64,000 nt of DNA from the NCBI GenBank assembly GCA_025201345.1, contig JAIXMG010000010.1, positions 620,001 through 684,000 of the forward strand, written 5' to 3'. A program made the translations under genes and the position numbers. The DNA comes from Thamnidium elegans. Taxonomy: Eukaryota; Mucoromycota; Mucoromycetes; Mucorales; Mucoraceae. Shown piece by piece: positions 1 through 9,276 of this stretch; the stretch's first letter is position 1, and every line of letters begins with the position of its first letter. The notes beneath the pieces are model-generated. The model did not search any database, was not told the origin of the DNA, and saw only the letters and a list, made by a program, of their open reading frames with translations.

Positions 1-426
1 GCTGTCGTCCCCGGTTGGACTATGGATTCTGCTTCCGAAAAGTTCGTAGAATCTCTTAAGCTTATGTGTACTAAGGATACTCCTGAGTATTCTGAATTCA
101 TGACCGTTGCTGGTTCATGTATGTTGACTTGTAAGGGCGAAAACCCTGAGCTCTTTATGGCTGAACACGCTGGTGCTTGTGCTTGGTATGCTACACACAA
201 GGATGATGTTTGTGCTGGAGATGCTACTGTCTCCGGTAATGCTACCACTTCTGCTGCTGCCACTGGTACCCCCGTTACCTCTAGTAAATCTGTTGCTGCT
301 TCTGGCACTAGTGCCGTTGTTTCTCCTCCTGCCACTTCTGATGTCGCTGAGGGTACTGCTAACAAATTGCAAATTAGCGGCCTTGCCATGGCTTTGGTTG
401 CTGGTGCTGGTTACTTTGCCCTTTAA
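1..426 (+). CDS. Eight-Cys secreted GPI-like protein, copy 1 (3' part only)
   Basis: This is the second exon of a gene whose signal-peptide exon lies left of the window. The frame is open from base 1 to the stop at 424-426. It matches exon 2 of the two downstream paralogues: the core carries the Cys of LMC, the CxxxC pair (GSCMLTC), GACAWY and DDVC. A Ser/Thr/Ala-rich stalk follows, then a hydrophobic tail (GLAMALVAGAGYFAL) with no charged residue after it, typical of a GPI-attachment signal. I infer a cell-wall or plasma-membrane surface protein. The function is unknown, and the Cys spacing does not fit the classical CFEM pattern. The ATG at 22 is internal, not the start. Confidence 0.75.
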   Translation, partial: AVVPGWTMDSASEKFVESLKLMCTKDTPEYSEFMTVAGSCMLTCKGENPELFMAEHAGACAWYATHKDDVCAGDATVSGNATTSAAATGTPVTSSKSVAASGTSAVVSPPATSDVAEGTANKLQISGLAMALVAGAGYFAL

Positions 427-1083
427 ATTATCCGATTCAGATAATCTTGAAAATGCCATTTATTTATTTGCTTAACAGAACTAATACTATTTAATTTTAC
501 TATCTACATTTATTTATTTTTTATTTCGTACTAGAAATAAAGTATCTTAATTAATAATTAATGACTATTGTATCTGTACAAACTACACTTGTCTTATTAA
601 CAGATCGTCATAGAGTTACGAATATTATATAAACATCGTGTAACAAGTGCTCCAAATATACTTTTTAAATAACTGGGATATACAGAAATCTTAACTCAGC
701 GGTCAAGTTATCGTAACAAAAAATGCTAAAAGTTTAGCGTTCACAACCAACTATGCTAAAAATCTATTTATATTATCTTAACTTAATTTTATGTTTGTTT
801 GCTTAGAATAAGCTTTCAAAAAAACAACAGATAAAGCAAATCAATGCCATCCCCAGAAACGCCGAGCTAGCGAATATACCGACTGTCCCCAAACTTTTGT
901 CACACATTTAAGTACTTTTAACCTCAATTGAACAAGTTAAAAAGTTATAGCCATATTGGGAATAAAAGTTGTATTGTGGATTGCTCACATTTATCCGTGA
1001 TCTCATCTCACTTCAGTTTTTACACCACTTTTTTTTAATGTCTTTTTTTGGAAAGGGATAGGTGTACAAGTTCACGACGTAAC
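427..1083. other. Intergenic DNA, copy 1 to copy 2 of the array
   Basis: AT-rich, with no ORF that looks coding. The first roughly 130 bases resemble the 3' flanks of copies 2 and 3 (ATTTATTTATTT tracts, then a CACTA/GTACTA-AAATAAA block). From about 900 onward the sequence resembles the DNA upstream of copy 3 (about 2490 onward), so the duplicated unit includes promoter and terminator DNA. Confidence 0.6.
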
Positions 1084-1139
1084 TCAGGTCCAACAGAATT
1101 CGTTTTCCAACAGGGGACAAAAACGATTTAAATAGAACT
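1084..1139 (+). promoter_or_regulatory. Duplicated core promoter of array copy 2
   Basis: A block of about 56 bases is nearly identical to 2729-2783 upstream of copy 3. Both contain TCAGGT..CAACAGAATT, then CAACAGGGG, and end in GATTTAAATAGAACT about 70 bases before the ATG. TTTAAATAG is a reasonable TATA-like element. Conservation between otherwise diverged spacers suggests a functional promoter or a recent duplication; the sequence alone cannot separate these. Confidence 0.55.
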
Positions 1140-1206
1140 CTGATTCTCGGTCCTTTTTGATTTCTCTTATCGTTTGATCTTTACATTTTAAATTTTACAT
1201 ATAAAA

Positions 1207-2028
1207 ATGCGTACCTCTATTGCTATCGCTATTGTTGCTGCTGCTGCCACTGCTGTCTCTGCTGACTGTAACCCTTCCTATAACGTTCCTACTTCTACCC
1301 CATGTTTCACCGCTTGTAATGTCGTAAGTATAAATTATTGAATTACTAGAGAAAAAGAGGCGATCTTTCTAATTCATGTTATAATTTCATAGAAAGCTGG
1401 TAATGCCGTAGTACCTGGTTGGACCATGGACTCTTCTTCCGAAAATTTCTTGCCTTCTCTCAAGCTTATGTGTACCAAGAATGTTCCTGCATTCACTGAA
1501 TTCATGACAGTTGCTGGTACATGTATGATGGGATGTGCTGGTGATGATCCAGAACTTTTCAACGCCGAGTTCGCAGGTGCTTGTGCTTGGTATGCATCTC
1601 ACAAGGATGATGCTTGCGCTACTGAAACTACTACTACTTCCGCGGCTGCCACTACCAAGGATACTACTACCGTCAAAACTACTACCGTTCAGACCACTGT
1701 TGCTGATACTACTACCGCTGCCGAAGTCACCACTACTTCTGTCACTACTGCTGATGTCACCACAGAGGCTCCTGTTACTACTACCGTCACTCCTGTTGTT
1801 CCCGTCGTTTCTTCCAGTGCACCCGTTGTTACAAACATCCCTGCTGTTTCTTCTGGTGCCTCTGTTCTTGCCTCTTCAGGTGCCTCCGTCCGTCCTTCTG
1901 CCTCTGTTTCTCCTTCTGCCTCTGGTGATCCTGTTCCTTCTATCCCTGCCGAGGGTGCTGCCAACAAGTTGCAAATCAGCGGTCTTGCTATGGCTTTGGT
2001 TGCCGGTGTTAGTTACTTGGCTCTTTAA
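1207..2028 (+). CDS. Eight-Cys secreted GPI-like protein, copy 2 (long Thr/Ser stalk)
   Basis: Two exons, 1207-1323 and 1393-2028, with a phase-0 intron starting GTAAGT and ending TCATAG; 250 residues. Residues 1-19 form a signal peptide (MRTSIAIAIVAAAATAVSA). Cys lie at 21, 33, 37, 66, 83, 87, 103 and 114, including two CxxxC pairs, so four disulphides are possible. After residue 115 comes a stalk of about 100 residues dominated by Thr, Ser, Val and Pro, a likely O-mannosylation region. A hydrophobic C-terminus (GLAMALVAGVSYLAL) looks like a GPI signal. It is probably a cell-surface protein; ligand and function are unknown. Adhesin, structural wall protein and heme/sterol binder are all open. 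Confidence 0.85.
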
Positions 2029-2728
2029 ATTATTTGATTTAGATACTCCAAAAAAAAATTATTTATTTATTTATTTATCCAAAACATACTCAGTACTAAA
2101 TACAGTATTATCTTATAATTTTACTTTTTATAATTAAAGTTTTTCATTCCGCACTAAAATAAATGTCCTGATAATCATTGTCATGATAAAAACAAAAATT
2201 ATTTTATTATCAGATCTTTTGTTAAATTAAACGAAAATCGACTATTATGTAAATATTGTGTAACAAATATTTCAAATTTACTTTAAAAAAGTCAGAATAA
2301 ATAGCTTAACTTTACGATGATAAAAAAAAAAAAGTCCAAAGCTTTAAACACATAACTAATCTCATCTCGATTATTTTTAATTTTCTTTTAACTCAAAAGC
2401 ACCTTTTGAAAGAACAAGTAATAGTGAAGACAGAGATCAAACTAAGAAGCATCGTGTTAATAAAGGTACCGCGATCCTTACACTTCAGTTACACATTGAA
2501 AGCTTTTTAACCTCAGTTGAGCAAGGGAAAAAATGATAACATAGCCGCGACTATTTGTATTGTAAAAAGCTATAGCCTTATTAGGAAAGAAAACCGTGTT
2601 ATGGATAGTCCGCATTTATCCGTCCCAGTTTTTTGATCTCATCTTTCTTTTTTTTTTTCTTAAAAAAAAAAGTCTCACACCACTTCTTTTTTGGAAAAAA
2701 AAAATATTGTACCACTCCACAACATAAT
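2029..2728. other. Intergenic DNA, copy 2 to copy 3 of the array
   Basis: No coding signal. The start mirrors the 3' flank of copies 1 and 3. From about 2490 it mirrors the upstream DNA of copy 2, for example TTTAACCTCA followed by TATAGCC and CATTTATCCG, with small insertions and poly-A/T length differences. Confidence 0.6.
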
Positions 2729-2783
2729 TCAGGTTCAACAGAATTTGTGTTCAACAGGGGGCATAAATGATTTAAATAGAACT
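2729..2783 (+). promoter_or_regulatory. Duplicated core promoter of array copy 3
   Basis: Counterpart of the block at 1084-1139, ending in the same GATTTAAATAGAACT about 72 bases before the ATG at 2856. Differences between the copies are few and scattered. Confidence 0.55.
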
Positions 2784-2855
2784 TTGATTTCCAATTTCCT
2801 TTTCAATTTTTTTTTCGTTATTTAATCTTTACATTTTAATTTTAACAATATAAAA

Positions 2856-3405
2856 ATGCGTGCCTCTATTGCCATTGCTCTCACCGCCGCTACTGCCGTC
2901 TCTGCCGTCTGTAACTCTTCTTATAATGTTCCCACTTCTGGCACATGTTTCACTGGTTGTAATGTTGTATGTATATATTGCTCAATTGAGAAAAGCAATA
3001 GCGTTTCTAATTCATGTTTTAATTTTATAGGAAGCTGGTAATGTCTTCCTTCCCGGATGGACTATGGACCCTGCCTCCGATAAGTTCATTCCTTCTCTCA
3101 AGCTTATGTGTAGCAAGGGTACTCCTCAATATACCGCTTTTATGTCTAAGGCTGGTATGTGTATGATGAAGTGTTCTGATCCTCAAGAGCTTTTCAACAA
3201 CGAATTTGCTGGCGCCTGTGGCTGGTACGCTGAACACAAGGATGATGTCTGTACTGAGAGCAAGGGCGATACTTCTGCCTCTGTTTCTCCTTCTGCCTCT
3301 GGTGATCCTGTTCCTTCTACCCCTGCCGAGGGTGCTGCCAACAAGTTGGAAATCAGTGGTCTCGCTATGGCTTTAGTTGCCGGTGCTGGTTACTTGGCTC
3401 TTTAA
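2856..3405 (+). CDS. Eight-Cys secreted GPI-like protein, copy 3 (short stalk)
   Basis: Exons 2856-2966 and 3031-3405, with a phase-0 intron (GTATGT...TATAG) at the same codon position as in copy 2; 161 residues. It has a signal peptide (MRASIAIALTAATAVSA), the same eight Cys, and a hydrophobic GPI-like tail (GLAMALVAGAGYLAL). The stalk is reduced to about 25 residues against about 100 in copy 2. The 75 bases at 3274-3348 differ from 1897-1971 of copy 2 at a single base although the cysteine domains have diverged, which suggests gene conversion or recent unequal exchange. The function is unknown. Confidence 0.85.
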
Positions 3406-4254
3406 ATTGTTTAATCCTACATCATCAAAAAAATTTATTTATTTAACTGAAACTCAATTTTACCCTATCATATAATTTCACCGTCTATATTTATTTAACG
3501 TTTTCATCTTGCACTAAAATAAAATATCCTAATAGCTTATATGGCTATTGTCTTGATAAAACAATAATTATTTCGTTTCTTATCTGATTGAGATAATCAT
3601 TAAAGTAAATATATAAAAAAAAGTGATTACATAAACGAGCAATTCATCCGTTAAGGAATATCCTACTATATTTTCTGTCTTTCCCTGAGTTGAATTTTGT
3701 TAAGCTAGAACACTTTTTTCCAGGTATTCTATTCAATTCAGATACCGCGTAGTACATTTCTAAGATTTAAAAGTTATCAGATCCTTTTCTGTGGTTGGGA
3801 TTTGAATGGCCGAATTTATTACCCATTAGTCATGTGTCGGTAAATATTGTCTTTACGTAGGTTACATTAATTATATGGCTTATAAAAACATTCAGATTCT
3901 TTTTTTATTCTTTGGAGAAAAAAAGTTATATAAAATTCAGTGCTATTTTACAAGGGGAAAGGATTGGATTTTTTTATTTTTCACTCAGGTCACCATTTTA
4001 TCTTAGAATCTGTATCAATAAAATTGGGTGTAACTCGAGAACTCAGAATGAATTTCAAAAAGGAATAGTAATAATTGTAAGCCCTCTCTTTGTACTACGT
4101 GAGGGTTTCATACGCCTCTTTTTTTTTTAGTGTGAGCAATAGTCTAAAACATAAAAACCAAATATGAAGAAAAGCAATTAACTTCAATCTGTCAAAAAAA
4201 GGGGGGGGGGGACAGAGGCGTTTTTTATTTGTTTTTTTTTGTTAAGACGAAATT
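3406..4254. other. Intergenic DNA, nothing recognised
   Basis: The 3' flank of copy 3 (ATTTATTTA, then CACTAAAATAAAATATCC) is followed by AT-rich DNA with poly-T, poly-A and a G11 run near 4201. The short ORF at 3912-4130 has low-complexity, non-coding-like composition. Confidence 0.5.
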
Positions 4255-4425
4255 CAGAAAGAAATGTGTGGTAGGATACTATTTAAACAGATTCAACATC
4301 ATTATATCCAACTTTCGGTCGTATCGGCTATGTTTAAGCGTTATAAAGCAAAGTACTACTCGACAGGAAGAATGTTTTCGCTATATTCTAACAAAAATAC
4401 ACAGCACGTATGACCTTAAATAGCG
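4255..4425 (-). pseudogene. Decayed duplicate of the 3' end of the LDAH gene
   Basis: On the minus strand this stretch resembles the last exon and intron of the LDAH gene (5426-5607) and its 3' flank. Shared landmarks are CTTAAACATAG against CCTAAGCATGT, GAAAGTTGGATA against AAAAGTTGGATA, and TGTTTAA against TGCTTAA at the stop. Beyond it both copies run into TTTTTTATTTG and a CTGTC motif in the same order. The reading frame is destroyed and no upstream LDAH exon is recognisable, so this is a partial, old duplication about 1.1 kb from its source. Confidence 0.5.
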
Positions 4426-5425
4426 GGTTTCAAATCTCTCAATAAAAAATATCAAGAAACAAATTTCTGTAGACTGAAGATATTGCTAAGCTGTAAATTT
4501 TGTCTCCCCAGAGGGGGGAAAGTTTACTTAAAAAATTTCAATTCGTATTATAGTATGTGCTCTTTATAGAGTCATTTCTTTATAGTAGTTATTATATAAG
4601 TTATTGACCTCGTTTCTTATCTTTTCTTTAGTGTCCCATTATTCTTTCTTCATTTACTAACTTATGAAACTTGAATATCTCATGCAAGTCAAGATACTCT
4701 TTACTCAAGATACTCTATACTCTAAGCGGCTTTGATATAGACGGGTATATGATTCTTAATTTACATTTTTATATACATGTATACGTATTGTATCCTCCCC
4801 TGAGATTCTCGCGACAATAATCGCCGGCTGTTTGATTTTAAATATCAATAAATAAACGGAGAGGAGGTTTATATCTCTATAATAATAAGAAATACTCGAT
4901 AAGTTACTGGATTGTCACATGCAAGCGAAAACAGCAGAGTTAGAGATTCAAAGGCCCTCTTCCCCTATGATAGTAAAAATTACATTTAAGTGTACTCAGT
5001 TAGTAATTATCAAGGACGGGCCATATTGGTAGCATAATTGCGCTTACGTCGTATATTACATTGTATGAGCGCATATTTTAAAGTATTTAAGCATATGTAA
5101 GATGAAGTGGAAGAAATAATTCTTTTTCGAATCAAGCTAATTTCAGTCAAAAAACGAAACGCTAACCTGTATTATTAAATCGACACAAACAGTTAGAAAA
5201 CACATTTTCATTCCTATGTGATCTACTGATCCTTTTATACTTTTTTAAACTGATATAAGATATACCGTTCTGACTGTACATTCAAAACCTTAGTATAGAT
5301 ATCAAAAAATTAAAACAGTTAATTTGAACCTGTCAAAAGAGAGAGATGGAGTTGTTTTTTATTTGTTTTTTTTTTTGGACCGTGACAAAAAAAAAACTAT
5401 TTCTTTTCATGTGGCTGAATCATAT
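4426..5425. other. Intergenic DNA, nothing recognised
   Basis: AT-rich, with no coding-like ORF, RNA gene or long repeat seen. The part next to 5425 is the 3' flank of the LDAH gene, with poly-A/T runs. Confidence 0.45.
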
Positions 5426-6614
5426 TTAAGCAGATACCACATCTTCTTTTATCCAACTTTTAACCTTTTCGGCCATATAATTGACATGCTTAGGCTCTAC
5501 AAGATAAGACAATATTAGACAAGGAGAATGATGGTTGGGAAAGTTTTTTTTAATCAAACCTAAACAAAAAGCATGAGGTATGTTTTCGGTACAAAGATGA
5601 ATAGTTCCTATTTATGTATATATATCATTAGTAAGGCAATATTTTTAAATAGAAGTCTTAATTATATACCCTTAGGGAAATGTTTCTTCATATAGTCATA
5701 ATGGTCTTTAGGTGCCCATTGATCATTTGAAGAATAATAAAGGATAAATTTATCAAGGTGCTTGGAATAAAAATCATGATCCAAGTCCTTAACTGTTTCC
5801 ATTTCAAAACGTGCCATCGTAATTACATTTTTTAAAACAGAAGAGTGTAATAATTGATGAGCTGTGACTTGTAATCCCTCTCCAGATTGTCCTGTAGCAG
5901 CTCCAACAATTAATTGGCGGAAAGGAGGAGCTAAACAAGAAATAAGAGAGCCTGCAATACCGAACGCTGAAGCAGGTACGGTTTTTACCAAACGCTTTAT
6001 ATTGACCAATTAGAATAAGCAAATATTATTAAATGTTTTTTCTTTCTGTTACTTACAGTGATGTTAACACCGTTAGGCGTGATAGCAATATCTCTTAAAG
6101 TAGGAAAAAGCCCAATTACACGAGAAATACCATGATTAGGTCTCTTCTTCAAAACTTCGGCAGAAATATAAGAGCCGATAGAGTGAGCAACTAGAATAAA
6201 ATTAGTTTCAGGTCCGTTTTGTTCAATAAGGGTATCTATGCAATCGACTTTATGTTGAATTTGATCTTCTAATGAGTATACAACCTCGTCCCTTGAATTG
6301 TCCTCATGGTAATTAACTGAATGGCCTTTATGAGAAACTTTATAAAATAATAGTGAGCAAATAATTTACAATATATAGAGCATGTAATATTTACCACCAA
6401 TGATTTCGAATGAAGGGGATGCAATGGCTTCGTGAATGCCTTGAAGAAAACTAGTATAGTACTCTACTAAACCGGGATTACCAGGAATAAAGAGAAGGAT
6501 AGTTTTCTTTTGAGCTGTAGCAGGCCATAATAAGGTTTCTGTTTGGTATCCTGCTACCTCCCAAACGGCACGAAAAGGCGTACGCAAAAGCGAATTCTTT
6601 ACAATAGAAACCAT
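5426..6614 (-). CDS. Lipid droplet-associated hydrolase (LDAH family)
   Basis: Five exons on the minus strand: 6395-6614, 6057-6337, 5670-5994, 5560-5607 and 5426-5496; 314 residues, close to the roughly 325 of animal LDAH. The alpha/beta-hydrolase signature is IPGNPGLVEYY. The nucleophile is Ser126 in LVAHSIGS, followed by an acidic residue in YYSSNDQWAP. The catalytic His is in ENIPHAF, encoded by the 48-base exon 4. The family acts on neutral-lipid or sterol esters at lipid droplets; substrate specificity is debated. Ending at the in-frame stop near 5662 would delete the catalytic His, so the two small 3' exons are important. One donor (GTTTGA at 5559) is non-canonical. The start Met is the first in-frame ATG. 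Head-to-head with the ArfGAP gene, 216 bases apart. Confidence 0.88.
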
Positions 6615-6830
6615 GGGAACACAAGGCCGAAAAACTTGATAAGAAAGGAAAAGGAAAAAAGTAATTTGATGATATACTTTTCTTAAACAAGTAATACGAA
6701 AATAAGCCACGCTTGTCCATTTGATTATTATAAAAAAGCTCAGCCCAATTTCGAATTGAATTTCTGATTTCTTTTCTCTTCACTATTAAACTTTTTTAAT
6801 TGAAAATAATAATAATAACTTAACATCACC
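6615..6830. promoter_or_regulatory. Shared divergent promoter region, LDAH / ArfGAP
   Basis: The 216 bases separate two divergent start codons, so both promoters and 5' leaders must lie here. AT-rich, with AATAATAATAA just before the ArfGAP start. No specific factor site is recognised. Confidence 0.4.
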
Positions 6831-9024
6831 ATGTCTTTATTTCTTGCTAAAAAACAAGAAGATCTTAACCAAAAGTATGGCAGTTTACTATATATTTCGT
6901 TTATATTCGTGATTTTAATTCCTTTTTTTGTTTCGATCATATAGGAAAGTACGGGATTTGTTACGTTTGAAAGCAAACAAGAAATGTTTTGATTGTCCAA
7001 TCAAGGTACGTGCTATATAGTTCATATATCCATTCAGCCCACATCTTAACAAATATTATTCCTATTTAGAGCCCTTTCTTTGTAAACACTACTCTTCAAA
7101 CATTTATTTGTGCCAGATGTTCTGGATTAGTGTAAGTATAACATACTATAATATAAACAATACACTATATTAACAAAACTATCATTTTAAAGTCGTGAAG
7201 TCGGGCATCGTGTCAAGGCTATTTCAGCAAGCAAATTCTCTGGTGCTGAATTACTCGCTCTCAAGCAAGGTGGTAATGGTGTTGCCCTCAAGATCTGGCT
7301 TAGTAACTACAGCACGCATGATTCTCCAGAGCCTGAGTCCGATGATGATGTTCGTGCCTTTATGAGACAAAAATATTTTGAAAACAAGTGGCTCGATCGC
7401 GCATTGCTTCAATCTCATAAGGATAAAGTTCGTTCTTTGCTTGCTAAGCAATTTACTGAAGATGGCCTTCCTATTGTGACCAAATCCAGAACGAAAATAG
7501 TTTCAGGTTTCTCTCGTGTCCCTTTGATTGCTGACAGCGAAATGAACATTATGAAAGATGATGATGATGACGATGAAGAGTATGTAGAAAGTAGCTGTAT
7601 TTCTGTATCTATCCCTCCTGCTCCTGTCAATACTGCCTCCGAATACAATAGCCCTCGTGCATTTGCTCTTCCTCCTCCTACTTCTCCAATTGGTAGAGCC
7701 TCTACGGAAAGTAGTCATTCATCGTTCTCTGCCAAGAGTTTTGTATCCGCTAAAAGCCAACCCCAAGAGGACTATGTTAGCAGCAAGCGTCGTAGCATGA
7801 ATAGTAACCGTAGCTCTACAGATAGTGCTCGCTCTTCCACTTCTACACCTGCAACTTCGTGTGGCGCTAGTATCTTAACTGCCGAAGAAATTGCGGAACG
7901 ATGCCGTAGCTCAATTGAATCAAAAGACTTTGTCGCCGAAGAAATTTTACCTCAAACGGAAGAAGCTGTACAAGCTGAACCATCAGCCCTTCCTGTAGTA
8001 GAAGAAGTACCTGTGCCTATCAAAGAAGTAGAACAAAAAGCTGTACCTTCTTTAAAGATCAATGTTGTTCAAGCAAATAAATCTTTTGTTCAATTCCAAC
8101 AACGTGAACAGAGTAGACAGTTAAAGGTAACCTTAAAAAAAATATATATATATAAATATCAGCTGACAAGTCTAACTAACTAAAAAATATTCTATAAATA
8201 TAGTCTCCAACTTTGGTTAATTTTGGAAATAGTATTCAATCACCATGTAAGTGCACATTAATCTATTTTGAGAATGTTTATATGCTCACACAATTATCTT
8301 CTAAACCCAGCTCCTATTCGTGGTAATGCATCAGCCTCAGCCTCACTCGTTGTTACACCCAGTACTTCAAAAGCCATTGCAACCCCGAACTCATTTGATA
8401 GTATCATTATGGAGTTATCAGGTCTTAAATTGGAAAAGACTATCCGAAAAGCAACATATGCTGGTGGCATGTTGTCTCCAGCTCCGCTCCTTTCTCCATT
8501 GTCCCCTTCTAACTCTACAAACGCTTTGAAAAAAGAAGATGGTAACAACTGATTTTTGATACCTTAAAAAGGATAAACTAATCATAACAATATAAATTTA
8601 GAAAAAAAATCTCGATCCACTCCTATGTTTGATCCAAGTGTATTCTCACAATTCCATGCCTCTACAAAAGCTGTCGATGACAATGATCCTTACGCTGCGT
8701 TAAGAGGTATTCCACCACCTGTTGTAGCAATAGTCAAGGAAGAGCCTAAACCAGAGCCTAAACCAGAGCCTAAAGAATTAGATTTCACACAAAGCGACGA
8801 GGACGATGATGATCCATGGCAAGGTAACCTACTATACAGTTTAGTATATATATATATATTTACGGTACTGATTTATTTATTTAGAATTCTGTTCTTCATC
8901 CTCTATTGATGAAGATATTCAAACACCACCAGCTCAAGTTATTCAGCCCATTATTGAAAAACCTATGTTTGCTATGGATATATTTGGAGATTTAGATCCT
9001 CGTGCCATGTTCAAACGTTTCTAA
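6831..9024 (+). CDS. ArfGAP-domain protein
   Basis: Eight exons: 6831-6874, 6945-7005, 7070-7131, 7193-8126, 8204-8246, 8311-8541, 8602-8823 and 8885-9024; 578 residues. Residues 17-130 form an ArfGAP zinc-finger domain with Cys29-x2-Cys32-x16-Cys49-x2-Cys52 and the putative arginine finger Arg57 in CSGLVREVGHRVK. The domain most resembles AGFG/Gts1-type ArfGAPs. The rest is Ser/Pro-rich and acidic and probably disordered, with a triple EPKP-type repeat near 8745-8780 and a final short motif (DPRAMFKRF). It is expected to stimulate GTP hydrolysis on Arf-family GTPases in vesicle traffic. The ATG follows CATCACC, and the family N-terminus supports this start. Confidence 0.87.
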
Positions 9025-9195
9025 ATCAACTATATTCGTCTTTCTTGCAACAACAAAAGCTCGGTTTTTTTACCAAAAAAAAAAAAAAAAAAACTCTTCA
9101 TCAACTATTTATATATCCTTTTAACTTCCACTTTATTGATGTGTACATTCATCCCTCTCTTCTTTATTATTATTATTAAAATAAAATTGTAAAAT

Positions 9196-9229
<34 letters not shown>

Positions 9230-9276
9230 CGGGCGTTTTGTACAACTATATTATATTATATTTATTTGAAAAGTAC

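Noticed and set aside
1..3405. CFEM-domain proteins
   Set aside because: There are eight Cys, a signal peptide and a GPI-like tail as in CFEM proteins, but the spacing (two CxxxC pairs, long first gap) and absence of the conserved Asp context do not fit the classical CFEM pattern.
6615..6710. N-terminal extension of LDAH upstream of 6614
   Set aside because: The extension begins at a GTG codon and has no in-frame ATG; 6614 is the first ATG in the frame and fits the family start.
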